The translations under genes and the position numbers were made by a program. Positions 1-13,730 of a stretch of 64,000 bases of DNA are shown piece by piece. The stretch comes from Coturnix japonica (lineage: Eukaryota; Chordata; Aves; Galliformes; Phasianidae): NCBI RefSeq assembly GCF_001577835.2, contig NC_029516.1, positions 163,305,212 through 163,369,211 on the forward strand. The letters run 5' to 3'. The notes under the pieces are model-generated. The model did no database searches. It worked only from the letters and a program-made list of their open reading frames with translations, and was not told the origin of the DNA. Position 1 is the first letter of the stretch. Every line of letters begins with the position of its first letter.

Positions 1-1074
1 TCCTAAGGATTCATGGGACAATCCACGTGCCATTCTGGAGGAGCCATTGTGCTGACAAAGGAGGAAGGCATGAGATCAAAGACTTGACTAAAAGTAGATG
101 TTTTTTACTGTGCAGTTACTTTCCACATGAACTAAGATGAAAAACTCCAGACATATATTCCTAGGAAGACCATTCTGATCACAGGACACCTCTGAAGATC
201 TCTTCCATCATGCACACAAGCTGTCTGCCCTGCAGCAGGGCCAGCACAAGGTGGGAGGGAACACCCATTTATCTTCGAGGAGGGATCTCTGCAAGAGGCA
301 GGAATTCACATCCAGCACATCTACAGCATCTTAAATCCACTAAGAACCAGGATCTTCTGCCTCAAAGATGGCAAAGGCATCACTTACTGAGCAGTCAGCA
401 GCATCTCATTGCCTTCAAAGCTCTTGTTATGGTTCAGTTCGTGTAACAGGACATCTGCTTTGGGAAACACAGCTGTCACTGGCTCACCTCACATTCTGTT
501 TGCTTCTCATCCTGTCTACTACATCGGAACAGTGCAATATCATCTGCCTCCACCTAGTGGTACAGCTCGGCAAACTCTGTACTTTACACCCTGTTGAAAA
601 GTGTGTCCAGCCTGCACACAAGCCCACAGAAGTTACAGTACAATTCCTTATTGAAAGTAAAATCAGAGAGAAGAACAATTTAGCAAGGGGATTCTGCCTC
701 TTCCTTCTTCACTTTGTTCTACTGTACAACTTTTCACATGATTTCTTCACTATACTCCTGAGGGCATGGAAGATCATTATGTTATTTAAATACCATCTGA
801 TCTCTCCTTTGCCATACAGAAGAAATAGGTAATTACATAAGATTTTGTGTCAGTGGGGATTTGAAGTTTCATTTGCCTGCAATACTGTTCTGTTAAATAC
901 ATAAAAAGATATCTAAATGTAGCTTTGCACTACAATGAGCACTAAATTAACTCTGCATTGGGAAAGAAAAGTATTTACAGTTATAATGAGTCCCTTGACT
1001 ATCCACATATGAAGGATAAGCCTTACTGCTGTGAAAATGTTCCTACCCTAGAGAAGCTATTTCTGGGGCTTTAC

Positions 1075-1965
1075 ACAGAATCACACAGAATTACAGAACT
1101 GCAGGGGTTGGAAGGGATTCTAAAGGCCATGAAGTCTAAACTCCCTGCTAAAGCAGGTTCCCTACAGCAGGTTGCACAGGTAGGCATCAAGGTGGCTTTC
1201 AAATATCTCCAGAGATAGAAACTCCGCAATATTTCTGGGCAGCCTGTTTCAGTGCTCTGTCATTCTAACAGGAAAGAGGTTCTTCCTTGTGTTTGTATAG
1301 AACTTCTTGTGTTTCAGCTTCTGCCATTGCCCCTTATTCTATTGCTACCTGTCACCAAAAAGAGTCTGCTCCCATCGATTTGACTCACATACTTTATACA
1401 TTTATGATCAGAAATCAGGTCACCTCTCAGTCTCTCCAGGCTGAACAGTCCCAGCTCTCTCAGCCTTTCCTCATACAGAAGATGCTCCAGGCGCCCTTTC
1501 ATCTTTGTGGCCCTCTGCTGGACTCTCTGAGAGTTTCCCATCTGTTTTGAACTAAGGAGTCCAGCACTGGACACAGTTCTCCAGATGTAGCCTCACCAGA
1601 GCAGAGTATGGAGGGAGGATCACCTCCCCTGACCTGCTGGCCACTCTCTTTTTAACACACCCCTATACCACTGGCCTTCTTGGTCACAAGGGCACACTGA
1701 TGGCTCATGGCCAACCTGTTGTCCATCGGGACACCCAGGTCCTTCTCCACAGAGATCTTTCCCAGCAGGTAATACCCAAGGCTGTACTGATGCATATGGT
1801 TATTCCTCCCCAGGTGTAGGACTCTGAATTTGTTCTTTTTGAACTTCATCCACCCAACTCACCTGCCTGTCCAAGTCTTGCTGAATGGCAGCAAAGCCTT
1901 CTGATGTGTCTGCCATCCCTCCCAGCTTCATATAATCATTGTTACCCGCTGCTTCAGGTAACCTG
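1075..1965 (-). mobile_element. CR1 LINE fragment with ORF2 3' part
   Basis: The plus strand begins with the inverted CR1 end (cacagaattacagaactg..ggttggaaggg) and continues through the inverted 3' UTR into ORF2. The minus frame at 1652-1849 reads RVLHLGRNN..MHQYSLG..EKDLGV..SHQCALVTKKA, the conserved C-terminal stretch of CR1 reverse transcriptase. It is 5' truncated and carries disabling changes. Confidence 0.85.
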
Positions 1966-2600
1966 AGCCTAATTCATCAAACACAGAGTGATGTTCTGAG
2001 AGAGCAATGTTGATATGCTTGTGATAGAAATGATATGCATAGAAAATGTAGGAAAAAATAACTTAGATTCACACTGCACTAGAGATTACATGTTATTTCA
2101 AATAGAATACATTCTCTGTTAAAAAAGTAACAACAAAATGCATTTTTTTATTATTTTAATTGTATCATTCACTGTTCCTTTTTCTTTTTCAAAAATAGCT
2201 TGAAATATAATTGCTTTACATAAATTAATCTGTACGTACAGACAGATTGACCTTAGTACTTGCAGTTCTTTGAATCAGACAAGACTTCATCTTAAACTAT
2301 GGATTAAAGAAATCAATTTGTTCTTACTCCTTCATTTGTCCCCCCAAATTAAACAGTACTTACAGTCTTTTGCTAATTCGGAGGAGCCATGGGGAAGGGG
2401 GTGGAGGGGGTGGGAGGGAGTGGAGTTAGGAGATGGAAGAAAATGATAAAAGATTCAGGAATTCTCTTTATTTTATAATCTGAGTACTTAAAGTTCACAA
2501 GGATCAAATACTGCCCGAAGAAATTCCTAAAGGGGAAGGAAAAAGAACACAACTAACAAAGAAATACTAAATAAGTCAGTGCAACCCAGTCATTCACAAA

Positions 2601-2797
2601 TTATCATAGTCTCATAGTCTCACAGTCTCGTGCGGGTTGGAAGGGACCTTAGAGATCATCGAGTCCAACCCCCCGGGATTCGAGCCTCCTGTGTAGCAGA
2701 GCAGCATTTCTACCACTTGGGCCACAGGGGGGATTCGAAACCAGGGCCTCCAGTGTTGCAATGAGGCATTCCTACCACTTGCGCCACCGGGGCACAC
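2601..2797 (-). mobile_element. Composite tRNA-like SINE candidate, dimeric, CR1-type 3' tail
   Basis: Read on the minus strand there are two tandem tRNA-like units. Each has an A-box-like word (TGGCGCAAGTGG, then TGGCCCAAGTGG) and a B-box-like word (GTTTCGAATCC, then GGCTCGAATCC). They are followed by a CR1-like 3' tail (GGTTGGACT, GATGATCT, AAGGTCCCTTCCAACC) and a repeated GAGACTAT terminus. tRNA head plus LINE tail is the architecture of SINEs mobilised by CR1. Neither unit folds into a convincing full tRNA cloverleaf by eye. Confidence 0.6.
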
Positions 2798-4937
2798 AAA
2801 TTATGAAGACATAAGCCATTTTTCTGTGGTGGTAAAATTATTAATCCTTAAGATTTGAGAGGTCTTGCTAAGAAGTTTATCCTGACTAAAAGCACATTCC
2901 TTTTGCCTAAAAGCTCATGGTCAGAGTTTCCAACCCAGTCACTTCTCAGCCAAGATAATACTGCATGTGCCACTCCTACAGGCTCCACCAGTAACCACAT
3001 CTCCATAAGATGCTCATCTGGCTTTGTTAGCTTTGGAATGATTTCCCCTCACCTCTTCCTTTTATTTGATTTATCTTCCTTTTATTTTATTATCATGTAA
3101 GTAGAGTATCTGCAATCACTTGGCAGACAACAGGGAGCAGAGTGGGAGCTGCTACCCAAATGGTCTCTCACTACTGTTGCAGTTAATAAAGCCTCTGCCT
3201 GACCTGCCTTATACTGCACTTGTGTTACTATGTGCTCAGAGTTGCTATATTCTCTGACATGAGGAATTACTACTGTATGTTTGTCCCGTTATTATATGCT
3301 TACCCAGATGGACCAAACTCTAAACTACACAAATCTCTTCTGTGCTGTACTAAGTCCAGCCATTCATTTGTTTGGCTCTTTTTTATTTCTTTTCCCCTTT
3401 ACAGGAAATATCCTTAAATCTAATCTGCTTTTTCCAAGCTTCTTTGCAATCTGCTCAAATGCTCTTACACTTCTTTCATATGCCTATTTTGCCAGCCCAG
3501 TTCTCCATCTTCATCTATTTAACAACAGTCCACTGCATTGCTTCCTGAATAGTTCTCTGTTTTATTCTTCACACTTTCAAGACCCCTCTTCCTCCTCAGA
3601 TGTATAATGAAGGTATTTACTTGCCTTCCTGAGTGTCGACTCCAGAACTCTGTCACCTGTGATGCACTCAGATGCAGGGAAAAGTGAGCTGTCCGACAGC
3701 TGAGCTCCCAGTCCAGCTCTGCATGGAGCTTGGCTTTGCACAACGGTTCCTGTTGTTTCAACTTTTAATTCTGTAATGGGACTTAATTGCTACAGACTCT
3801 AGACAAGGGCCATCATTATTAGCAGAGGAATGAGATCACTGAGGTATAAATTTAATGACAACAATGACAATAACTCCAGCCTTAGCAATGTACATCAAAG
3901 CTGCTGCAGGTTAAAGGCTCACAGATATGTGATGGGAAAGACCTGCTTAGCCACAGAATTAAGAACTATGGACTTTCACACTAACATTCTCTTGGTTTTT
4001 CCTTGACAGTATTAACTGCAAAATTCTTTCAACCCGAGGACACTTCTTTTTTCTGTTTTTATAAAATTACATCTTTTACAAAACCTGCCTCAAACAGGAT
4101 GTTCTTAATGTTATCATATTTATGTTTTCAGTTTCAGCTATGTCAATCTGAAGTAGAGCCACTGACGTCAATGGAATTAGTTTGGATTTATCTGTAAGAG
4201 TAAATGTTAGCAAAGGACTGGAGAAAATATTATCTGTTTTGATTGTAGTTACAGCAGGAACCATCACAAGCCAGAGAGCTACAGATAATCACTGCTTGTT
4301 GGAAGTGACAGAGGAAAATTATTTGGGAGTGGAAATTTGTACAATTTTCTGGCAGCTGTAAAAATAAAGTTCACAGATAATAAAACAAAAAGCATAGAGA
4401 AAAGCAGAAGGGTAGTCAAAGATACAGGAAAATGCAAATGTCCATCTGTAACAAAAAATAACACCTGAAAAGACTGAAGATCTTCAGTTTGCTCACATGA
4501 AGGGAGTGGATGGAGCTGATGTACTGAGCATAGTGCAGATGTTCATTGTTTCTGGTAGTGCAAAATGTAAAGTACTCCCAGTTGAATGCTCTGTTATTAA
4601 GAGATCTTAAATTAAGAAGAAAGTCCTGTTTTTTACTCAGCAAGTAGCTCCGTTGTGGAATTCCCTAATGCAAGATATTTACTGATTGTGGAGGATAAAA
4701 TTATAAATGGGTTCTGGAAGGTTCAGTTATAGTTATGTAGGGTAAGAGCTTTTGGACCTGAAGGTCTGGAGGGAAATGATTACTCGTTATCTTACTGATT
4801 ACCAAAGGAAGAATCAGTTAAAATTCACCCAGTTTTGTCAGCACTGCAAATCTTGCTATAGAAAGGAAACATCTTGCCTGCAAAGCCAACTTAGCAGCTT
4901 AGTCAAAGAATTACTATTATTCCAGATTAAATTATTA

Positions 4938-5050
4938 TAGAGAAAAAAAGAAAAAAAAAGAAAAAAAAGAAAAAGAAAAAAAAAGAAAAAAAAGAAAAAA
5001 AAGAAAAAAATAAGAAAAGAAACGAAAAGGAAAAACGTAAAAGAAAGAAG
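4938..5050 (+). repeat. A-rich low-complexity tract
   Basis: Roughly 110 bases of A broken by single G, built from AAAAAAG-like units, followed by less regular purine text. No coding or RNA content. Confidence 0.95.
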
Positions 5051-5292
5051 GGAATACTAACAGGGAAGAAACCTCAATTAGCACTCATTTCATGCTTTAT
5101 CCATTTATCTGATTTTGTGCTCACCCTCCCCTGTCCAATCTGGATGCTACAGTTCTTGCTGTCAGTCCAAGAGGAGAGTTACAGTGAGGTGCCATGCTTT
5201 GTTCTCCCTTCACTCTACATCTGCCTTTTGTTGAGCACAACACAAATTCTATTTTCATTACACATTCTAGTTATCTACCAAGACTTACAAGT

Positions 5293-5455
5293 CACAGAAT
5301 TAAAGAGTCAAAGCATGTCTTAGGTTGGAATACCTAATACTCTGGGTCCACCTGGTCCAACATCTGCTCAAGCAGGGACATTCAGAGTAGGGTGCCCAGA
5401 ATCAAGTAAAATCCTTTTCAGAATCAGTGTCCCACCACACAATGCCAACGCCATC
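5293..5455 (-). mobile_element. CR1 3'-end fragment
   Basis: Inverted CR1 end with the diagnostic order hairpin-tail, ttaggttggaa, ggtccaacatctgctcaagcagg. Diverged and short. Confidence 0.6.
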
Positions 5456-6555
5456 CTGCTCTAAATGTCATTCCAGGTGAAAATGATCCCTGGTATTACT
5501 CTGGGCTTTCTCTAGATGGAGCTTTGCACTCAAAGCAGAGATACATAAGAGCAAAAGTGAGGTAGTGCACAAAGAACTGTTTGCATTCAACACATCAGAG
5601 CAAAATAATCTACTCAAATCAGGCATTCATTGAAAAATATAATGCAAAAGTATTTGCCCATTCCACTAACTACTGTTTGTGTAAATATTTTGAAGACAAA
5701 TTAGGTGTCTCGTGTTAAATATTTTTGTTTCTCAGCTACAGGAAACTGTCATGGTGGCATTCATGATCAGTTCTGCTCCTCACAAATAATTCACTAAGAA
5801 CTGAACTGTAACTCTGAAATTAACAGTTACCTGGTAAATCAACAATTTGTTCTTTCAAAAAATTTTCTGGCTCGGATGCTGCTTTATGAAACATTGGGCA
5901 AACATAGTCCAATGAACAGAGCAGTTTTTTTAGCCACAGTTTCAACAGGGAGACAATTCACATTATTCCAAGCTTTGACTTTGAGATCTGGAGATATGTC
6001 CATACAGTATGACGTAAAAAAGAAAGGCAGTAAACCAGCAAATTAATGTCCTCAAATCAGTTAAATCAGAGCTGAAAATGTAAGGTTAAACCACTGCACA
6101 AATATCTATAAAATGTCTGTTTTGACTTAGAGGAGTTGTAGAAAGGAGAATCAAAATCATATCTGTGTTATGGTTACTACAGATAAATGAATTATCAGCT
6201 GCTTGCCCTCCTTTGAGGAAGAATTTGAAAGATCTGGAACACGAAGCCAGGGAGAAAATTCCCTTAATTTACAAACCCATTGTACAATCCCAAGAAACAT
6301 TCATCTGTGCAAACTCATGCAAATGAAATGAGGATTCATACTATTTAAGACTAGTAATGTCTTTCTTCCTCATGATAGTTATGACTACAAGATGAAGATG
6401 AAAAGGAAAATTATTGCAAAATACATTAAAAGACTGTCTCCTGTTACTTTAAAGCTTCCAGTACTGTTGCATTCATGTAATACTTGGGGAAACATGCTGT
6501 GTGAACTGACATTACTTAATGAACAGTTGATGGCAATGAGAACAATGGTTTGTCA

Positions 6556-6720
6556 TCTATCACAGAATCATAGGACCACAGAATTGCTCAGGTTGGAAAA
6601 GACCTTAAAGATCATCAAGTCCAAATGCAACCTAACCATATTACCCTAACTCTAACAACCCTAAATTATGTCCCTGAGCATGACATCCAGATGGTTATCT
6701 ATTGGGATTATTGAAACATC
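6556..6720 (-). mobile_element. CR1 3'-end fragment
   Basis: Starts with cacagaatcataggaccacagaa, then ggttggaaaagacc and atcatcaagtcc, which is the inverse of a CR1 3' end. It meets an oppositely oriented CR1 end immediately to its right. Confidence 0.75.
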
Positions 6721-6739
6721 TACGCCACAAGCTTCCTTC

Positions 6740-6856
6740 TGAAATATGTAGATAGATCCCTCAGGGACACAGTGGGCATGATTGTGGTGTGTTGATTGTT
6801 GGACTGGATGATATTAGAGGACTTTTCTAACCTCAGTGATTCTACGATTCTTTGAA
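6740..6856 (+). mobile_element. CR1 3'-end fragment, opposite orientation to its neighbour
   Basis: Forward CR1 end: ttggactggatgatatta, then cttttctaacctcagtgattctacgattct. With 6556-6720 it forms a 5'-to-5' inverted pair. Confidence 0.7.
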
Positions 6857-9800
6857 TATGTATGGAATGAGTGATAGAAGAGTTGAGGAAGAATCATAAT
6901 GCAGTGAAGAAAAAGTGTAGTTCTCTGTTTCTAACCATATTCTTGCTTCCATTCCTACTTTTGAAGCCAGAAATAGGAATCCCAAGTTAAGGTTATACTT
7001 CCTGAAAATGAGAGGATAATTAATGACCTGGGAAGAAGTCATGCAAGCTAAATGCTGGGAAAACACTAATAATAGCACAGTTTGCTTAAATGTGCCTTGG
7101 GTTTGCAAATAAAACCTGATCATCTTTAATTCCCCTTAAAATAATTTTACAAACAATTAGATAAGTATCCAATCTTGATGTAAAAAGATCCAATTTTTAT
7201 TTAGCGACAAGTAGAACATTGTATGATAATAAAGAAGATATTTGTTTTTGTAAGAGTCCAGAATAATCAAGGCAGAAATTGCTTCCTTCTCTTAGTTGTG
7301 CTTGCTATGGCTACAAAGCAGACAGCTGACACCATACTGTCAAGCTAGTTCTAACAGTCCAAAGTTAACACAGATTGTAACTCACGGTCTCAAAGATGGA
7401 TAAACATTGGTCATTGCTCTCACTGAGCTATTTGCTCCCACAGTACAGCACATAAAAGCACTTTAGATGTTGGACACTTTACATAAGTACACATATATCA
7501 GCTGAGGAATATGATCACCATTTTCCCACGTTCCCTCATACAATCTTGAACTTTTGGACAATCCCAAAACAAATTCCACCACCTATTATACTATTATATT
7601 GTCCATCTTCACTCTTTGGTTTAATCACTTCTACTGAGGTTTTTCCTAAACTCTCCACAGTGTTTGAGGTTCCTGAACACCTGTTTCTTAATGCAACAGT
7701 CCTAACTTTTGTTTCCTATTTTTCTGAGAGTTTTATTGCACTGTTACCACTTAGCTTTGTGTTGTAAAACATTTCAGCTGTTCACAGTGTTTTCATCCTG
7801 TTTATACAGTATCTCAGACAACTGGCCCCAGGTCAAGTGAGTCTGGCCTCCTCATAATTACAGAAGAGGTAGTGGTGTAAAATAATATCCTCTCCCCTGA
7901 TCATCCACGTGCTAGAATCGATAAGTAGAATCACTTGCATAAAATGTAATGATACTTCTGCTTATTACTCAGACATAAATGCTACAGACCCTATGTCAAA
8001 GTTCTCATGGATAAACATCACTAGCCATCTAAATGACAGCTAAGCTGTCGTAGATAGCAACTTATCACTATTTTGCTTAACAACCTATATGAAGAAGAGA
8101 GAAAAAATACCTGGCAAGTAGTTTTGTGTGAATACCCTGGAAGTGCCAGATCAGATCAAACATACAGCTTCAAAGAGGACGCTGTGTCTGGAGTCTTTTT
8201 CTGACATTCCTTTAAGCAGCTTTAGCTTCTGCACATCACTTATAAAATGTTTCCACTGTTGTGGGGTTTTTTTGTACATAATATATACTGCAGTGCAGTC
8301 TACTTATTGATTCTCAGAATACCACCCTTCAACCCTGCTTCTCTTAATGTGCACTTTTGAGATGAGAAAGATGAAGTAACATCCAGAAGAGCTTCCATGA
8401 AAAACAAAGAGAAAAATAGAGCATGTAAAGCTTCAGAAGTTCTACTCTTACCAAGTAAGCAATGCAAAGAACCTAAGCAAAATATGCAGCACTTTTATAA
8501 ATAAAACTAAGTGCCAAAATGCATTCCCATTTAAAGGGCTGAAGCAGAAACAACATCTTTGCAGACAACAAAACTCAAACTTGCAAATTTTCCATTATAG
8601 ACCTTCATATCAAAATGCTTTTGTTCAATGTGAGAAAAACATTTCTCCTTATGGTAATTTCTGCTATCAGATAGGTACAGTAAATGTAATGTTAGGTACT
8701 GCGTATACCATATTTATAGTCTATGTCTATAAAACTGGAAATATTTTTGTGATCATTTCAAACTCCAGATATCATACCATGCAAATCCCAGGCTGACTGT
8801 GAATTCACAAATGGGTGTGCACCTTAAATCATTTATATGAAGACTGTGAATGAGACCCACTGAACTGCAAAACAGCCCATGGATACAAACTGCAGATACC
8901 ATGTCCCACAGAAGTGACAACTCAGAACAAACAGATAAGTGAGATGCTCACTGATTATGTAGTTAGGGAACCAAGTCTCAAGGTGCTGTCTTACTGTTGG
9001 CTTCCATCTTAGAAGTCAATGACACTGGTTTCAGTTGTTTTCTTGTTACTGGGACAATAATCGTTTTCACCAAAGTGAGTGAAACTTCTTTTTGATATAT
9101 GAACCACCTGAACTGAAATCTCTACCTATTTATTTATTTGTACCAGATAATTCCCTGGAATTTTTGACAGCAAATGACTTAAATGAAGGAATTTGGGAAT
9201 GGGCTGGTGGTTGGACGTGGTGATCTTAGAGATCTTTTCCAGCCCTACTGATTCTGTGATGTCATGAAGTCAGATAAAGACAACAAAAGTTCATGTGTAC
9301 CCATAGTAAGAAGTCCAGATATTTGGTATATCTTTTTCAAAATGCCATGAATTACTGATTGAAAATATTTTCTGTGACATCTGTTTTTGCCTTCTGAGCT
9401 CTTCAACACTTGTTTAAGTTCAGGATCAAAACCTGACATAACTTTTTTGCCCTCACTGGCTTATGAGGTGTTTGCTTTCCAGTTGCTTTGCAGTATTGTT
9501 ATAATACTGGCCCAAGTGTGCCAATGTCGTGGTGCTCACAATGAGCAGTGCATCAAAACTGAATGTGAGTTCACAGCTCGCAAACTAAATTCTCCAAAAG
9601 GTGACCCAGTCTTCCAAAGAAAATGACTGTCTGACTAAACTAACTCTAGTATAAACATTCCATATTAGCATTAATCCCAATTTTGGAAGAAACAGAAGCA
9701 GAAAACTCTGGAATCAAGAACACTTACACGATGAAGAGTTAGCTTCCAGCATATTGCAGCACTGACCTACTTTACGTGCATTTTCATAGCAACAGCAGAC

Positions 9801-12599
9801 ATATCATTAGTGATTGCTTAAAAGATATAATTAGGATCTGGAAACAGTATCTGCTAAAGTGGGTGAAAGCATTTAAAGACCATTAGTAGTGAAAGTGTTG
9901 GCCTATATGACAGACACTATTTGCAGATTTTTCTGTTGCTAAATCACAAATAGTATTTCTGGCTCTTAGAAAGGGTTTGGTTTGTATTTTCTGCAACAGC
10001 GCCTTGACTGTTTTCCATTAACACAGATAAGAATAAACATGAAATACATGTGCTGTAATAGAAAAGCCAGCAGATTTCAAGATTCTCAATTACATTTAAA
10101 CAAAAACAACAACAACAAAAAGGAATAAAACTTGGCAGCCATCACTAAGTGAAGTAAACTGCTGAACACTGTCTTTATTAAACTCTGCTGTCACAGAGGC
10201 TGGTCTCTGCATTAACAAAGTCAGAAGATAAGAATTCTTTGTAACTGATATAGAAAACGTGGCTCTTTAAAAATTGAAACTGTATTTTACCAAACTGTAA
10301 ATATTTTTGCATGAAGCCAAAGGAATGCAAAGCGTGTTTATCACAAAGGGATGTGTATAATTTATTGGACGTACAAAACAACTGATTTGAGGATTTGTTA
10401 ATATCATCTCCTAAAAATATGAGATGAGAAACTGTAACACCTCTATGTGTCTAAATGTATCACATAGAAAATCAAATGTACTTACTAACAAATAATCAGT
10501 CTGATGGATGTTACGATCCTTTCTCTGTATACCTTGTAACTTCTTTCTCAACCTGAGTGATACTTTAGGAGATAATACATGACTGTTTTGAAAATGAATG
10601 ATACAACTGTATCATGTCTTTAAAATAAGCGTTTACAACTATTTTTATCACTTCAGTTTCTCCTTAAATTTTATACAGTAAACATTACATTTAAATCAAA
10701 TAAGGCATCTGTGTCTCTATGAAAGTAAGGGTTGAATTTCCATCCCTTCAAGTCTGTACAAATGTTACACATGCCCTGTATCTATGTCACTTAGAAATAC
10801 CCAGTTGAGCCTCCTCCCAAATAATGTGGGGATCATTTTATATGATAGTTCACTGTGTTTCTTATACGGTGTTTGCAGTGCATATTTCTTCCCCATTACT
10901 GTCCTGATACAAAGTTAATTTAAATCATGTGCACGGCCCAAAAATTAGTCCTGGAGATATTTCAGCTTAGGTCAGTTTGCTCAACTGAAGCTACGCACCC
11001 AACTACTGCATTAATGTAAACATGCAGTAGAGTAGCCCATGATTTGTTACATAGTGCTGCAAAATGGGCTGAAACATTTGGAAATGCTGCAAAACAGAAA
11101 TTGCTAATAGTGCAAAGCACTAATTGCTTCTGTGACAATCTGCTGTCTTTACGATTAAAAAGGCTAATTATGTGAATATTACAACAGAAAAAATATATTT
11201 ATTTGAAAAGAAATTTATTTTCACAACTATTGGAATAGCTGCATAGTAATGATTTAAAAACCACTTGGTAAGCATGTAGTCACTAGAAAGAAAGGAGGAA
11301 TAGCATTTGGTTTCAGACACCTTTTATCTTTTCTCAAGAGGTTGTTCTTCACCTACAGGACTCTTATCACTGCCACATCACATGTGGCAATCATCAAATC
11401 TCCTTTTTCATTTTTACCCATTTTATTTATTTCACTTGTGGATTCCTTGGCTTTTTTAGGAAGTCTCCTCAAGCTTATCTGAATCACTGAACTCGCATTT
11501 CTATGGCCAGAGGGAACTGAGAGGCAATGGCATCTTTAGATATTCCCAGTGCAACAACAGTGAATCTGCCTCTTTGCACCAGATGGGATTCATTAAACTG
11601 ATCTGGTGAACAGCACAACCCCCACAAATGCAACAGGTATGGCTAGGTTATGCGACATGGGACTGGGGATAAGTGGCCAGACATTCATCAGAACTGATTG
11701 CCTGAGTTTCTCACAGTGTAGGATGAAAGCCAGTGTTGCATTCCTCCTTACTAATACATCTTATGTAGTTCATATTGCAGATTTGTTACATCAAAAAAAG
11801 AAATAAAAGGTGAATGTTAGTTCCACACAGTTAAAGAGCTGTTGGTCCATTAAGCGTAGCACATATCCATGGGGAAAAGGCACAAATTCCCAACAAAAAA
11901 GAGAACTCTGTTCTCAGTTCTCCCAGAAAACCTCATTACTATTGTGGAGATGTTCTCTTTGGAGAATTTATGCCATTTCCTTTATTTCTGACCCAACTAT
12001 TTTTGTATTTTCCCAGTGGGATGCAATCAACAAAATGGAAGCAAACGGGCTTGTACGTGTGCTGAAATCATTACAGTATCACAAGCACTAACCATTTTAG
12101 AACTGTATAGCAGAAGAGTTCATAAGCTAAAAAGACAAAAAGGCCTGTAACTACAATACATACTCTTAAAACAGCATTACTGTGGTGCATTATGTGCTGC
12201 AGTGGGGTGACCTCAGCCAGCTGCAAGTTGCCTACCAGTCCACAGCCACTCAGTCACTGTCCCTCCTCAGCAGGACAGGGGTTAATTGGATGAAAATGCT
12301 CATGGGTTGGGATGCTGACAGGGAGATCAGTTACAAGTTACTGTTGTGGGCAAAACAAACTTGAGTTAGGAATAAATACTTTTTTTCCAGATAAAACAGG
12401 CTTGAATAGTAAGAAACAAGAATTAATGAAACACCTCCTTCCTACCACACCCTCCTTTTTGAGGCTCAGCTTCACTGCCTCACACCACAGAGCTGTCACA
12501 CCTGACACAGGAACTATCAGAGGTCCCTGTAGTGGCTTCCTGGGGCCAGGAGTACATGAAGTGCACTGGATATCTAACATGAAGTCCATGCAGCCCCAA
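6857..12599. other. Intergenic, AT-rich, nothing recognised
   Basis: Apart from the 70-base CR1 tip at 9195, no gene, RNA or named repeat was recognised. The reading frames here are short and compositionally ordinary. Confidence 0.5.
9195..9262 (+). mobile_element. CR1 3'-end fragment, very short
   Basis: About 70 bases of forward CR1 end (ggtgatcttagagatcttttccagccctactgattctgtgatg). Strongly 5' truncated. Confidence 0.6.
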
Positions 12600-13210
12600 A
12601 CCTCCCACTGTGGGCAGAGTTGCATCCCACCAGACCAGGCTGCTCAGGGCCCCATCCAACCTAACCTTGAGAACCTCCAGGGGTGGAGCATCCGCAGCTT
12701 CTCTGGGCACTTGTGTTAGGGGCCTCACTGTCCTGTGAGTAAAGAATTTCTGCCTAACATCCAACCAAAATCTCCTCTCTTTTAGTTTAAGGCCATTCCC
12801 CTTTGTCTTACCACTATCAGACTGTGTAAAATGTTCAGTATATAAGCAATGGAAGGCTGCAGAGAAGTCTCCCCAAAGCCTTCTCCAAACTAAATAAGCT
12901 CAGCTCAATAAGCCTTTCTTCACAGGAGAAGTAGAAGTGGTCCAGCCCTCTCATCCTCTCCATGGCCCTCTTCTAGACCCACTCCAACAGATGCACATCT
13001 TTCTCATACTGGGGGCCGCAGGCCTGGACACAGTACTCCAGAGAGAGCCTCACAAGGCAAAGTTATCAGCAAACTTGCTGACGGTACGTTCTGCCCACCA
13101 AATAGTCTTCAAATCCACCTCTTCACAGTTTTATAGATAGGGATGTGGTGTGGGAGCACCAAAGGCCCTACACAAGTCCAGGTAGATAACATCAGTTGCC
13201 CTTCCATTGT
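12600..13210 (-). mobile_element. CR1 LINE fragment
   Basis: Inverted CR1 sequence. It includes the 3' UTR (gctcagggccccatccaacc, gtgagtaaagaatttctgcc) and ORF2-side text such as ggcctggacacagtactcc and aagtccaggtagataacatc. The left 3' tip is missing and the 5' side is diverged. Confidence 0.75.
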
Positions 13211-13339
13211 CCATTGATGGTATCACTGTTAGGGAAGGCCACTATATATGTCAGGCAGATCAGAGGATGCTCTGAGATCACATGGGTGTAAGTTTCAAAA
13301 CATGACAACTGGCCTATCAAAGAGCAATATGGAAGGTAC

Positions 13340-13730
13340 TGTGGGCTTGTTTAGCTTGGAGAAGAGAAGGATCCAGGGAGACCTAATTGTGGCCATCCAG
13401 TACTTGAAGGGAGCATATAAACAGGAAGAGGAATGGTTCTTTACGAGGATGGATAGTGATATGACAAGGGAGGATGGTCTTAAACTGAGACAGGGGAGGT
13501 TTAGGTTAGATATTAAGAGGAAGTTTTTCACACAGAGGGTGGTGACGCACTGGAACATGTCGCCCAAGGAGGCTGTGGATGCTCCATCCCTGGAGGCATT
13601 CAAGGCCAGGCTGGATGTGGCTCTGGGCAGCCTGGTCTGGTGGCAACCGTGCACATAGCAGGGGGGTTGAAACCAGATGATCATCATCCATTTCAACCCA
13701 GGCCATTCTATGATTCTGTGATTCTATAGC
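13340..13730 (+). mobile_element. CR1 LINE fragment, forward
   Basis: A forward CR1 3' region with the complete tail (ccattctatgattctgtgattctat). It shares distinctive wording (actgagacaggggaggtttaggtt and gtggtgacgcactggaaca) with the copy at 54140-55130, so the two belong to one subfamily. It abuts the inverted CR1 at 12600-13210. Confidence 0.85.

Larger units (their letters stand above)
1966..5292. other. Intergenic, no gene seen
   Basis: AT-rich sequence apart from the SINE candidate at 2601 and the A-rich tract at 4938. A stretch near 4145-4205 (actgacgtcaatggaattag..ggatttatctgtaa) looks like an old CR1/L3-type 3' region. A poly(A)-like segment near 3185 (cagttaataaagcctctgcc) hints at an LTR but cannot be assigned. 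Confidence 0.5.

Noticed and set aside
210-832. Overlapping plus-strand frames of 60-150 codons at the left edge
   Set aside because: No recognisable domain, ordinary composition and no splice or promoter context. Probably chance.
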